Assembly: GCA_021808485.1 (NCBI GenBank)
Contig: JAKBBN010000024.1
Coordinates: forward strand, 1 to 40,239
Direction: 5' to 3'
Length of the DNA stretch: 40,239 nt
From: Planctomycetota bacterium
GTDB lineage: Bacteria; Planctomycetota; Phycisphaerae; WQYP01
Shown here: in pieces, positions 24,601 through 32,395 of the stretch
How positions within the stretch are numbered: the first letter of the stretch is position 1
How the letters are laid out: the number at the start of each line of letters is the position of its first letter
Position numbers and translations under genes: made by a program
Notes under the pieces: generated by a model
What the model saw: only the letters and a program-made list of their open reading frames with translations
Told to the model about the DNA's origin: nothing
Database searches by the model: none

Positions 24601-25602
24601 GCCGATGTAGGTTTTCGGGGTAAGGCGTGTATAGGCGGGGAACGTAAAGTGAAGTTCCAGGCTCTCAATGCGCGGCCGCACCATGGCACGCACATGGTAC
24701 CAGCGGGTAATTCCCCTTCGGCAACTGATCCGGTAATTAAAGCTGGAAATAACGGACGAAAAATTGTGCTCAAAGGATCGCGGCCCGGACCGCGTCATGG
24801 CGATTGTTCGATCACCGCCGGCCGGGTAATGCACCAGCAGATTAAGCCCCGTCATGGATCCCGGCGCCCCGCCGGCCTTGATGTTGCGCACCGTGACAGC
24901 GAGGCTGTCGCCCGCGGCCAAAGCGGTATCGCCGGGCCGGACCAGCAGTTGCAGATCCTGGCCGGTAACAGCGCTGCGCCAGGGTAGAAACGTCTGGCTC
25001 AGGCCGGCGCTGAGCCGCTGCGGCATAAGCGGCCAGAGAATAATCCATGCCAGCACCGCCGGCGTGCAGTATGCCCCGATGCGGTAAACCGCCGCGACCG
25101 AAAGCACCTGCTGGGGCTGGACGGATTGGGCATCAGTCTGGGCCTGATGAATGACATGATGAATCAATTCCGGAGAACCGGTTTCGTGTGGATGCTCCAA
25201 CTCGGAAAATTCCACCGCACTGAGTATCCGTTCGTCATGATCGCGATGGCTGGCATGAATCAATCCGGCTGCCTGCCGTAGATGAATGGGCTTAAAAGCC
25301 GGCCGCAGCAGGATGACTGTGGAGGTGATGACGGTTCCCCAAAGTCCCAACGTTACAACCCAGCGTACGGCCGATGGAAGATCGGGAAAACTGCCCAGCA
25401 GCAGCGCTGCCAGCAGACAAAACACAAGCATGATAAGCAACGCCCGCAGCAGGCCGGCAAGAATCACCAGTCGTTGCCGGCGACGCGCCACCATCAGCAG
25501 CGATTCACTGATCGCTTCCGGAAGTGCGGCCTTCGGAATTTCGCCGCCGGCGGCGCGGACGCCATCCGCTGGACCTTGACTGGCATTGTTCGGCGATTCC
25601 AT
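21613..25602 (-). CDS. DUF4175-like membrane protein, Gln/Ala-rich
   Basis: A 1329-residue protein of a large planctomycete family resembling DUF4175; function unknown. I prefer the ATG at 25602, with GGGAG 10 bases upstream, over the one at 25629, which has no ribosome site. Two membrane spans at about 44-66 and 75-98 and a third at about 180-200 anchor it. Beta-sandwich-like regions at about 205-530 follow, then a very long Gln/Ala-rich coiled coil at about 540-1200. Then comes a low-complexity Gln/Gly segment with a DNA-level tandem repeat. The C-terminal motif IPAGYRRLVRDYYLRLAK (1307-1324) also appears in the second such protein in this window as LPAGYRNPVKAYFEKLSQ. In related genomes these genes sit near MoxR ATPase, DUF58 and VWA genes; none are here. 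Confidence 0.68.
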   Translation of the reverse strand: MESPNNASQGPADGVRAAGGEIPKAALPEAISESLLMVARRRQRLVILAGLLRALLIMLVFCLLAALLLGSFPDLPSAVRWVVTLGLWGTVITSTVILLRPAFKPIHLRQAAGLIHASHRDHDERILSAVEFSELEHPHETGSPELIHHVIHQAQTDAQSVQPQQVLSVAAVYRIGAYCTPAVLAWIILWPLMPQRLSAGLSQTFLPWRSAVTGQDLQLLVRPGDTALAAGDSLAVTVRNIKAGGAPGSMTGLNLLVHYPAGGDRTIAMTRSGPRSFEHNFSSVISSFNYRISCRRGITRWYHVRAMVRPRIESLELHFTFPAYTRLTPKTYIGRRGSIRVLRGTSVQLIVHASQPLKKNSDLEIGKGIDSRLLPLTPLVGLAYQATFHILLSGEYRIHLVDTQGIKNKDDRPWPIVAIADNPPVVHILSPRKILRVRPDDVIPVRFTATDDFGLTRLTAIVSVDHSVPMRYHIALGARDLTSVKRMWQLAVADQLLAAGLPRGKKIFYRIAAADNCEPASQTSRSAVHELILDPNLPLDYQARQNKKAYARLHGALTTAIRHIGEARQQLNNLNYVAPGKAFNPQQQNHADKLQDDLGRAVSSLRNQAAHLKHSPYAAAAAAAGRIATHGIQRAANHVAAAIMDSPSHNNVRKAQLTAARKQMADAQSKLQHLLWKLNKQAGEQNLLDSVKSIARAQRSVSRQMALNPNSAQARRSQAQLQQQLKQLIEKHKTLQTPTAASVAPMLDKLKAAVGDIIAGQNSMNQRLAAELARRRAAAMLGALAGQQHALNQRIKQFESQQNAMIAKAHAQSAAPSASIMTAAKNNLNSHQLNAALQNQRQIAANLNRAAGQLQTANSPPSAAAQAQQQQARNLNQMTKSATGELTHLTAALQGAATPGTFTQAAQLAARLHQLAQQLLKQNPGRQSTAALQKALDQADAAANAANEHNTLQTRSALSQAGQLVRDSAKKNLAAKTVSPPSAQMNQAANSARQLAAAQTALAGQTAKQLQLLRQAAAQNPGNLAAQGEQMARQMNHADALAGKVEHQSANGAPDLARTVAQARAQIRAARQEQEHADQADQAGNAAMAQEHQQAAQLHMQLAQGDLNGLLNSPEMRDLPQYNDAIAGQISPRQPPQNSPAGSQNQAGKPNAPPPHANSLYDRLMAAAQQMNNAINSQSAAQAGNAQAAQSAANSLSAASQNLSAGMPGQNQEQGQQGQEQGQQGQEQANGSGPNTGNPGNTLASGMPQPGMAQDGLAGRPGGASGFAASNGIPPKAVTELGISPAQWRNLGPLHQKELLDTARQKIPAGYRRLVRDYYLRLAKMHRTD
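21919..21969. repeat. 21-bp tandem repeat in the DUF4175-like gene
   Basis: Two complete 21-bp units (21919-21939, 21940-21960) and nine bases of a third (to 21969) are identical. On the minus strand they encode Gln/Gly/Glu heptads (GQEQGQQ type). The perfect identity suggests recent slippage and a length that may vary between strains. Confidence 0.8.
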
Positions 25603-25668
25603 CAACGCTTGACTCCCGCAATCCGGCATTCGGTGTTGCAGACGACGGCCGGCTGAAGACTACCATCC

Positions 25669-25674
25669 ATTATA
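25669..25674 (-). promoter_or_regulatory. TATAAT box upstream of DUF4175-like gene
   Basis: A perfect TATAAT on the minus strand, about 67 bases before the preferred start at 25602. The -35 position has no good match. It would allow expression separate from the upstream oxidoreductase. Confidence 0.33.
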
Positions 25675-25700
25675 ACGGCAAATCAACAGAAATCTTGCAT

Positions 25701-25730
25701 ATTTCCGGCATCGCGCGGCGATCCGGAAAT
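25701..25730 (-). terminator. Hairpin between oxidoreductase and DUF4175-like genes
   Basis: An 8-bp stem, ATTTCCGG/CCGGAAAT (25701-25708/25723-25730), continues, after one bulged base, as a 4-bp stem ATCG/CGAT around a five-base loop. It lies about 95 bases past the GMC stop and before the TATAAT box of the next gene. This is the expected place for a terminator, although there is no T-run. Confidence 0.45.
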
Positions 25731-25825
25731 TCAGTGAAACCGCTGTTTTTCCGCGGTGCGCCGACCGGCCGGGCCGACCTGTACCAGACGGTTGCCCCAT
25801 CATGCGGCGCGCCGCCGGAAGGGCC

Positions 25826-27373
25826 TCATTTAAGCCGATCCGCCAGATGGTCGCCTACCCGCAAGGCGTTGGCCATGGCGGTTAAGGATGGATTCACGGC
25901 GCCGATACTCGGAAAAAAGCTTGTGTCAACCACGTACAAATTATCCAGGTCATGCGCCCGGCAATCGGTATTCAGCACCGATGTTTTTGGGTCTGTCCCA
26001 AAGCGAAGCGTTCCGGATTGGTGGCCGACACCGCCGATCGGGATGTCTTTTTTCATATAAACGTGATTGGGAATAAGGTGCGGGTGCATATCGCAATGGT
26101 TTAAAAGCATTTCCAGCTTGGCGCGCAGCCGCCGCATCGGTTCCTGATTGTTAAACGTGTAGGAGAGCTTAATCTGGCCGTCCCCGGTGATGGTGACGCG
26201 ATTGTCCGGCTTCGGCAGGTCTTCCGTGGTGAGCCAGAAATCCACACTGTGCCGGGCCATTTCCTCCAGGGCGAATCCCGGGGCGAATTTTGGCGCATCG
26301 CCGCGAAACATCGGCCCCATTGATTTTCCGATCATCTGAATATTTCCCAGCGGATGCGGGTAATCATCGGCCTTGAAATAAAAATCATTCAGTGAAAGCG
26401 TCTTTTGGAAGCGTGTTTCATTCGGTCGACGCGACAACGCGACTACCGCATCGGAATTATGGAACATGTAATTGCGTCCCACCTGGTCCGACGAATTGGC
26501 CAGCCCGTTGGGATGTTTGTCATTGGCGGACAGCAGCAGAATACGCGCACTGTTGGCCGCCCCGGCGGACACCACCACAATATCGGCTGAAAAACTCAAC
26601 ATCCGGCCGTCATGCTCCGCGATAACCTCGGACACGCTGCGTCCGGATGCGGAGGTTTTGAGTTTCTTAACCTGTGCATGGGTAAGCAGGGTCACATTGC
26701 CCTGTTCCAATGCGGGCCGAATGCAGATGTTTTCCGCATCGCTTTTGGCCTGCACCAGGCAGGGAAAGCCGTCGCATGTATTGCACTTCAGGCATTTGCT
26801 GTTATGGCGCACCTGTTCATTAAGCATCACGCCCGTCGGGGCATGAAAGGGGTGATATCCCCGCTTGGAAAGTGAATCCGCAATTTCCTGGATTCGCGGT
26901 TCATGGGCGATGGGCGCAAATGGATACGGGCCGCTGGCCGGGCCTTCGGTCGGATCTTCGCCCCGCAGGCCGTGAACCTGGTACAGTTGCTCCGCCTGAA
27001 GATAGTACGGTTCCAAGTCCTGGTAACTGATCGGCCAGGCGGGCGATATGCCGTCCGCGTAGGCGATTTGCCCGAAATCCTCCGTTCGCAGGCGGAACAG
27101 GGCGGCGCCGAACATTTTGGTGGCTCCCCCGACAAAATAATGGGTTCCCGGTTGAAATGACCGACCATCGGCATCCAGCCACGGATCCCTGGAAACATAT
27201 CTGTTCTCGACAAAAACGCTCGTGGCGTTCCAATTTTCATGTTCCCGCGGCAGCCAGCCGCCGCGTTCCAGTATAAGTATTTTCTTGCCTGTCCGCGCCA
27301 GGCGATGCGCCAACGTTCCCCCGCCCGCGCCTGAACCGATAATAATCACATCATACTGATTGTCCGTGGTCAT
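25826..27373 (-). CDS. GMC-family FAD oxidoreductase with Cys cluster
   Basis: Flavin enzyme of the glucose-methanol-choline family, oxidising an alcohol or sugar hydroxyl. The start at 27373 (515 aa) has AGGAG eight bases upstream; the longer reading to 27406 lacks one. The FAD-binding loop is GSGAGGG at residues 13-19. The catalytic pair seen in the family is present: His451 in GHQSGT and Asn494 in NPSLT. A C-x2-C-x2-C-x4-C cluster (Cys194, 197, 200, 205; motif CLKCNTCDGFPC) could bind a metal or iron-sulphur centre. Electron-transferring glucose dehydrogenases of the family also hold a Cys-bound cluster, although with different spacing. No signal peptide is visible, so it is probably cytoplasmic. 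It lies 58 bp after the aquaporin gene and is probably co-transcribed with it. Substrate unknown. Confidence 0.82.
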   Translation of the reverse strand: MTTDNQYDVIIIGSGAGGGTLAHRLARTGKKILILERGGWLPREHENWNATSVFVENRYVSRDPWLDADGRSFQPGTHYFVGGATKMFGAALFRLRTEDFGQIAYADGISPAWPISYQDLEPYYLQAEQLYQVHGLRGEDPTEGPASGPYPFAPIAHEPRIQEIADSLSKRGYHPFHAPTGVMLNEQVRHNSKCLKCNTCDGFPCLVQAKSDAENICIRPALEQGNVTLLTHAQVKKLKTSASGRSVSEVIAEHDGRMLSFSADIVVVSAGAANSARILLLSANDKHPNGLANSSDQVGRNYMFHNSDAVVALSRRPNETRFQKTLSLNDFYFKADDYPHPLGNIQMIGKSMGPMFRGDAPKFAPGFALEEMARHSVDFWLTTEDLPKPDNRVTITGDGQIKLSYTFNNQEPMRRLRAKLEMLLNHCDMHPHLIPNHVYMKKDIPIGGVGHQSGTLRFGTDPKTSVLNTDCRAHDLDNLYVVDTSFFPSIGAVNPSLTAMANALRVGDHLADRLK

Positions 27374-27431
27374 GAAAAAAACTCCTGATAAATACGGTGC
27401 ACCCATGCAGCGGCCTGCCTGCCGGCCCCAT

Positions 27432-28328
27432 TCAACTGTTCCGTGAATTGTCGCGGCTCACCGCTTCGTCGGCAAGGCAGTCGCACGGATGCAGCGTATC
27501 ATGGCGGCGCGAATGGTTTAACCGCGGGCACAATATCACCCATTCCCGGGCAAATAGCCGGTGAATTTCAATACCGGCCAGCATGCCGAGAATCGGTGCG
27601 GTAAAGTATATCCAGCCGGCCGTCCAGGTATTTGCCGGTACGGCGGAGCCGAAGGTGCGCGCGGGATTCATGCTGAATCCGGAAAGCGGCGCCTCAAACA
27701 ATACAAAAAGCACAATCAACATGCCGGCAAAACATCCTGTCCAGGGGGCCAGCCGCGGAATCTGGTTGACCGCCAGAACGGTCGCCATCATTAGAAATGC
27801 GATCGTAAATTCGCCCAGCCACGCAATGTTGGTCCCCCAGATTCCCGGAACGGTTACAACGTAATTTACCGCGCTGCTGGCCATCACCTGATGCCCCAGC
27901 ATAAGAATCGCCGCGTATACCCCGGCCGCCCCGCCGATAAACTGGCCGGCAATGTAGCCGACGGCATCCGGCAGCCGGATTTTCGCCAGCCGCAGAAACC
28001 CGATTGTAAAGGCCGGATTCATATGCGCCCCGGATCGTTTGCCGATAGGGGAATAGATCAACAGTACCGCCGTTGCGCCCATGGCCAGACCAATAACCCC
28101 GCGCCGCCAGAATTGGGATTGAATCCAGTGTGTTGCCGGCGACCGCGGATATTCCATCAGCGCGGTAAACAGCGATGCGGATATCATAAAGCCGGCCAGC
28201 AAAATGCCTTCGTAAATATAAAGAGGCCAGTTCTTGCGCAGGCATTCCACCGGTGTCGGCATTGCCGCCGCGGGCGAAGAATTGACCTCCGCCTTGTCAG
28301 CTTCTGGATGGCGGGCTGTACGTAACAT
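27432..28328 (-). CDS. MIP-family channel (aquaporin/glycerol facilitator)
   Basis: A 298-residue member of the major intrinsic protein family, a passive channel for water or small polyols. The start at 28328 has GGAG five bases upstream; the longer frame to 28541 would cover the promoter region. Both half-helix motifs are intact: NPA at 104-106 (HMNPAFT) and NPA at 221-223 followed by the selectivity-filter Arg224 (SMNPART). Six spans fit between about residues 35 and 260. A 30-residue polar N-terminus and a His/Cys-rich tail are extra. Because the oxidoreductase follows directly, uptake of a small alcohol or polyol is a fair guess, not proven. Plain water transport cannot be excluded. Confidence 0.85.
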   Translation of the reverse strand: MLRTARHPEADKAEVNSSPAAAMPTPVECLRKNWPLYIYEGILLAGFMISASLFTALMEYPRSPATHWIQSQFWRRGVIGLAMGATAVLLIYSPIGKRSGAHMNPAFTIGFLRLAKIRLPDAVGYIAGQFIGGAAGVYAAILMLGHQVMASSAVNYVVTVPGIWGTNIAWLGEFTIAFLMMATVLAVNQIPRLAPWTGCFAGMLIVLFVLFEAPLSGFSMNPARTFGSAVPANTWTAGWIYFTAPILGMLAGIEIHRLFAREWVILCPRLNHSRRHDTLHPCDCLADEAVSRDNSRNS

Positions 28329-28380
28329 GCAATCTCCGGTCCCGGGGCTGCCGGTCGCCGCAGCCCTCCACGGTGCAGGA

Positions 28381-28412
28381 CTATAACATTGCCTTGGTTG
28401 TATTCCAACCAT
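28381..28412 (-). promoter_or_regulatory. Promoter with overlapping palindrome (aquaporin gene)
   Basis: On the minus strand TTGGAA (plus positions 28404-28409, four of six) and TATAGT (28381-28386, five of six) are 17 bases apart. A palindrome TGGTTG-TATTC-CAACCA (28396-28412) overlaps the -35 box, as an operator for a dimeric repressor would. Transcription would start near 28374, about 45 bases before the ATG. The rest of the divergent space (28413-28659) has no clear plus-strand promoter. Confidence 0.5.
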
Positions 28413-28659
28413 GCTCATGCATTTGCCGCCGAAGAACGGACCTTCGGCTGCAGCACCGCATATTCGCAGCCGGCCGTACCGCACAAGCGGATACCAAAGG
28501 CTCCGGAAAAATACTTTTTCGCCCAGGCGCTGGAGTTTCATTCTTCACGATTGCATTTTTTCCGCACGCCAATTAATGTTACCTTTCATCACCTGGCGTT
28601 CCGGAGGTCTTTGCGCCGTCGGAAAAACAATTGGAATCCGTCAACATGGGAGTCAAATC

Positions 28660-31455
28660 ATGGATAAAGCTTTAACGGAATGCCGCATATCACGTCGCGG
28701 ACTTTTGGCCGGATCGGCGGCCGTTTCGTCGCTTATCGCCGTGGGCGAACTGGCCGAATTGGTGCAACCGGCCGCCGCCGCTTCGGCGTTCTCCGGCCGT
28801 GATTTTGCATTTCCGGACCGCGTCCGCTACGACGGCCATTGCCTGACAATTGACGGCCGGGACACGTTCATTTATTCCGGGTCATTCCATTATTTTCGCT
28901 GTCCCAAACCGCTGTGGCGCCGCCGTTTTGAAAAGATCAAGCAGGCGGGTTTCAACTGCGTTCAAACGTATATCACCTGGAACGTGCACGAAAACGCGAT
29001 GCCCAAATCCTTGGATGACTATTCCCGTGTGGACCTTACCGACCTGGAAGATTACCTGTCCATGGCTGAGGAATTCGGGCTTTATGTTTTGGCCCGCCCG
29101 GGGCCGTATATTTGTTCGGAATGGGATACCGGCGGTTTCCCGCAGTGGCTCCTTACAAAGCGTCCCGCGAATTATCCCGGGCTTTGGCTGCGATCCGACG
29201 AGCCGACATTCATGGCCTGGAGCCGGCATTGGTACAACGCCGTCTGTCCGGTAATCGCCAGACACCAGATTACCCGCCGGCCCAAAGGTCAGCCCGGCGT
29301 TATCATGTTTCAGGTTGAAAACGAGTATGACTTTACGTCGTTCCCCCTGGAGGTGAAGCGGCGGTATGTGCGCTCACTGGTGGCCGCAGCGATTGCCGGC
29401 GGCATTGACGTACCCTTTTATATCAACTGGGGGCAATGCGTCCTGGGGGCCAAGGACCATTTGCTGCGCAAAGTGTTTGATACCTGCGATTTTTATCCGC
29501 GGAACGATGTGCCGTCGGTGGCCGGCAGTATTTCCGGCCTCGGCCGGGCACAGCCGCACGCCCCGCGCATGACCGCCGAACTTCAGGGCGGCTGGTTTAC
29601 CGGTGTGGGCGATGCACCGGCACTTGTGCCGGATGCGGATTTGTACATAAATGGCTGCGGGCCGGCACAGATCAACAACCTGACGCAGTTCGTATTTGCG
29701 CACGGTGATACCATCACCAATTATTACATGCTGTTTGGCGGCACAAACATGTTCGGCCGGGCCGGCAGGGGAATTGCCACATCCTATGACTACAGCGCGC
29801 CGATTCGTGAATGCGGCGGCGTGGGCGGCAAGTTCCTGCGGGTAAAGGCAATCGCGGAAATGCTTAAAATTCACGGGCCGGCGCTTTGCCGTGCCGTGGA
29901 ATTGCCGACTCATGCATCCACCGGCCATCCGGACGTGACCGTCATCCTGCGGCAAGCCGTGGATGGCTCACGCTACTACTTCATCCGCAGCCAGGCGGTG
30001 GGGCAGTCCCGAGCGGGCACGGCTGTTGTACGCACAATCGGCAGGCAAAACGGGCTGGTGCGCTTTGACTATGCGCTTGAGCCGTTTGGCGCAAAAATCC
30101 TGTATTTTCCGGCGGGCGCCGCGGGAAACGGAGGCGTGTGGCTGCCGGAGCAGCAGGCGTCCATCCCGCGTCCGGATGCGCTGCCGGAATCGGTGAATAT
30201 CTCCGACGTGCGGTGGTCCGTGGATCCGGGCGCCGCGGGATGGCAGCCGGTTAAACCGGGACAAACGCTGGTGGATTTGGGCGTTTATGACAGCCGGGCG
30301 GTGTTCTACCGCCGCACTGTAAAGCTGTCCGCGGCGGACCTGCAGGGCCCGGCTCCCCGGGTAAAGGTGCAGATTACCGGCGGCGGAAGCATTGTCGCGC
30401 GGGTGAACGGGCTTGTCGTGGAACGAAAGTCCGGGGTGGATGGCGCCATGGCGCTGGATGCTGAAAAGCAGTTGAAACCGGGAAATAATCTGCTGGAAAT
30501 CCTTTACCAGGATGATGGGCACGCCAACGGCGGCGGAGGCATGGAGGCGCTCTACGGCGTGACGGATATAAGTATCGCGCGGCCGCCGCTGCTGGATCGC
30601 AAACTTGACGCCTGGCGGATGAAAATGATCCCAAATTTCCGCCACCCGGAGAATCGGCCGGAAATCAAGCCCGCGTACAATGATGCCGCCTGGCGCAGGG
30701 TCTCCGCGGATTCCATCAATGCAGATCAACTCACGCCGGGGCAAACCGCCGTATTCCGCACGGAGTTTGTTGCATCGCGGCAGCAACTGAATGGGGCGCA
30801 TCCGGTGCTCCGTATCGGCCGCGTTGATGATCTGGGATCGGTTTTCCTGAATGGTCGATTGCTGGGCCGAACACAAAATTATGCCGTACATTATGAATTC
30901 AACACGCGCGGCCTGCTTAAGCCCGGACGCAATGTATTGGCCGTGGTTGTGCATAACATCGGCGGCGCCGGGGGGCTTGGCGATGTTCACCTCAGCGGTC
31001 CCTGGACCACGCTTGGATCGCCCGCCTCGGAAATTGAATTTTCACCGATCAGCGGCGGCCATGCCCTGAATTGGGAAAGCCCGTCATTTTGCGCCTGCGG
31101 CTGGCGGCATGAAACACTGCCGCAATCGGGGCCGGCGACCGATCCCTTGTCTTTGATGACATGGCATCGCCTTAATTTCACGCTGCCCGCGAAAACAGCC
31201 GGCGTGTGGGTTCCGTGGTGCCTTGATCTTCAGGCTCGGGGCAATGGCTTTATATACCTGAATGGTTACAACATCGGCCGGCATTGGCAGCTGGGCGGCC
31301 AGCGATATTTTTATCTGCCCGAATGCTGGCTTAAATTCGGCTCCGGCCAGACCAATGCAATCACCATGTGCCTGCATTCCCAGGGGGGGCCGGCAGGGGT
31401 GCTTTCCGCGGCGGTTCGGCCGTACAAAGCCTATGCGGAGCACGACCGCGCCTGA
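28660..31455 (+). CDS. Tat-exported GH35 beta-galactosidase
   Basis: A 931-residue retaining glycosidase, predicted to remove terminal beta-galactose from galactan or similar glycans outside the cytoplasm. I place the start at ATG 28660, with GGGAG at 28648-28652, rather than 28411, which would put 83 poor residues before the signal. The N-terminus is a Tat signal (SRRGLLAG at 11-18, then a hydrophobic run to about 40). The GH35 barrel spans about 55-385: acid/base Glu222 in QVENEYD and nucleophile Glu307 in TAELQGGWF. The residue after ENEY is Asp, where Gly is usual. Beta-sandwich domains follow (about 490-640 and 690-930), including the galactose-binding-like ending LDLQARGNGFIYLNGYNIGR. 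It diverges from the aquaporin gene. Confidence 0.85.
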   Translation: MDKALTECRISRRGLLAGSAAVSSLIAVGELAELVQPAAAASAFSGRDFAFPDRVRYDGHCLTIDGRDTFIYSGSFHYFRCPKPLWRRRFEKIKQAGFNCVQTYITWNVHENAMPKSLDDYSRVDLTDLEDYLSMAEEFGLYVLARPGPYICSEWDTGGFPQWLLTKRPANYPGLWLRSDEPTFMAWSRHWYNAVCPVIARHQITRRPKGQPGVIMFQVENEYDFTSFPLEVKRRYVRSLVAAAIAGGIDVPFYINWGQCVLGAKDHLLRKVFDTCDFYPRNDVPSVAGSISGLGRAQPHAPRMTAELQGGWFTGVGDAPALVPDADLYINGCGPAQINNLTQFVFAHGDTITNYYMLFGGTNMFGRAGRGIATSYDYSAPIRECGGVGGKFLRVKAIAEMLKIHGPALCRAVELPTHASTGHPDVTVILRQAVDGSRYYFIRSQAVGQSRAGTAVVRTIGRQNGLVRFDYALEPFGAKILYFPAGAAGNGGVWLPEQQASIPRPDALPESVNISDVRWSVDPGAAGWQPVKPGQTLVDLGVYDSRAVFYRRTVKLSAADLQGPAPRVKVQITGGGSIVARVNGLVVERKSGVDGAMALDAEKQLKPGNNLLEILYQDDGHANGGGGMEALYGVTDISIARPPLLDRKLDAWRMKMIPNFRHPENRPEIKPAYNDAAWRRVSADSINADQLTPGQTAVFRTEFVASRQQLNGAHPVLRIGRVDDLGSVFLNGRLLGRTQNYAVHYEFNTRGLLKPGRNVLAVVVHNIGGAGGLGDVHLSGPWTTLGSPASEIEFSPISGGHALNWESPSFCACGWRHETLPQSGPATDPLSLMTWHRLNFTLPAKTAGVWVPWCLDLQARGNGFIYLNGYNIGRHWQLGGQRYFYLPECWLKFGSGQTNAITMCLHSQGGPAGVLSAAVRPYKAYAEHDRA

Positions 31456-31527
31456 GGCGCGTGTCGGCCTGATGTGGTGCGGCAGCGGGCCGTTTCGCGG
31501 TCCGGCGGCTGGGGCGATCGGCGTGCA

Positions 31528-32253
31528 TCAGCGTTTATGACGGGGCCGTTTATGGCCATGCCCGCGGCGGATTGCGGCGGCAATAATATGCGCGATCACC
31601 GCATCGCCCCTGGCGTTGGGATGCACCCCGTCATGGATGTAATAGGCCATCTTGCCCGGAAGCTTCCCAAATACGTTGATGATGGTTGTGTGTGTGGCCC
31701 GGGCGGCTTTTTTTATCGCCGGAATTACGCCGTGCACCATGTTCTTTTCATTAATGCCGTAGGCCGGCTTTACAACTTTCGGCGGCAGGCAAATGAAAAC
31801 GCGGGGATGCGTGGGTAACCTGCGGAAAATATCAATCATGGATTCCGTGTTCGCGGCAAATTCCTTGCCATGTTTGTTCCAGTTCCACGGCTTTGTATCA
31901 TTGGTGCCCAGCATGATCACCACAATGTTGGGATGAAACGCAATTGCATTTTTGTACTCCGGCTGGCGCCAATAGGGCAGGTCGCCTTTTTTCAGCATTG
32001 TGGCGCCGCTGTGGCCGCAATTAAGCGTGGCATATCCCCGGCCCAGAATTCTTCCCAGAACCGCCGGCCATGAGTTGTGGTTTCGATTATGAACCTGCCA
32101 GCCGTAAGTAATGCTGTCTCCCACGCAGGAAACGCGAACAGGTGCCGCATATGCCTGTCCGGCGACGGCCGACAGACCGGCCGCGCAAATTATCAGCAAA
32201 AGGCCGAAAATGCGGTTTGATGAAAAGGGAAATTTGATCGCGGCAATAGTCAC
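31528..32253 (-). CDS. Secreted SGNH/GDSL hydrolase
   Basis: A predicted exported esterase (241 aa), possibly removing acetyl groups from polysaccharides. I favour the GTG at 32253 because AGGAG lies six bases upstream; the ATG at 32274 has the site inside its own codons. A signal peptide follows (hydrophobic core about 16-32, cleavage near AYA|APV). The SGNH blocks are present: GDSIT with Ser47, a Gly in GHSGAT, GTND with Asn118, and DGVHPN with Asp208 and His211. The stop is 72 bp from the convergent GH35 gene. It is the third gene of a minus-strand series with 143 bp to the gene before it. Confidence 0.82.
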   Translation of the reverse strand: MTIAAIKFPFSSNRIFGLLLIICAAGLSAVAGQAYAAPVRVSCVGDSITYGWQVHNRNHNSWPAVLGRILGRGYATLNCGHSGATMLKKGDLPYWRQPEYKNAIAFHPNIVVIMLGTNDTKPWNWNKHGKEFAANTESMIDIFRRLPTHPRVFICLPPKVVKPAYGINEKNMVHGVIPAIKKAARATHTTIINVFGKLPGKMAYYIHDGVHPNARGDAVIAHIIAAAIRRGHGHKRPRHKR

Positions 32254-32395
32254 ATTTTTCTCCTGCCAAAGCATTCAACGAAACAGGCGCCCATAAAGTA
32301 TGGCCGATCGGCCGGTTTGGCAATCCCGCACGCGGTTTTCAATAGGCCGCGGCAATTCCACCGGGTTTTGCCGACGCCATGCGCCATCCCCGCCG

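Noticed and set aside
23941..24987. A 348-codon plus-strand frame
   Set aside because: Antisense shadow of the DUF4175-like gene; no ribosome site and no family pattern.
28411..28659. Longer N-terminus of the GH35 gene
   Set aside because: It would run through the divergent promoter and bury the Tat signal 83 residues inside.
29968..30990. A 340-codon minus-strand frame
   Set aside because: Antisense to the GH35 gene, without domain features.
32302..32313. Perfect 12-bp palindrome (GGCCGATCGGCC)
   Set aside because: A single short self-complementary GC site is expected by chance here and no promoter lies on it.
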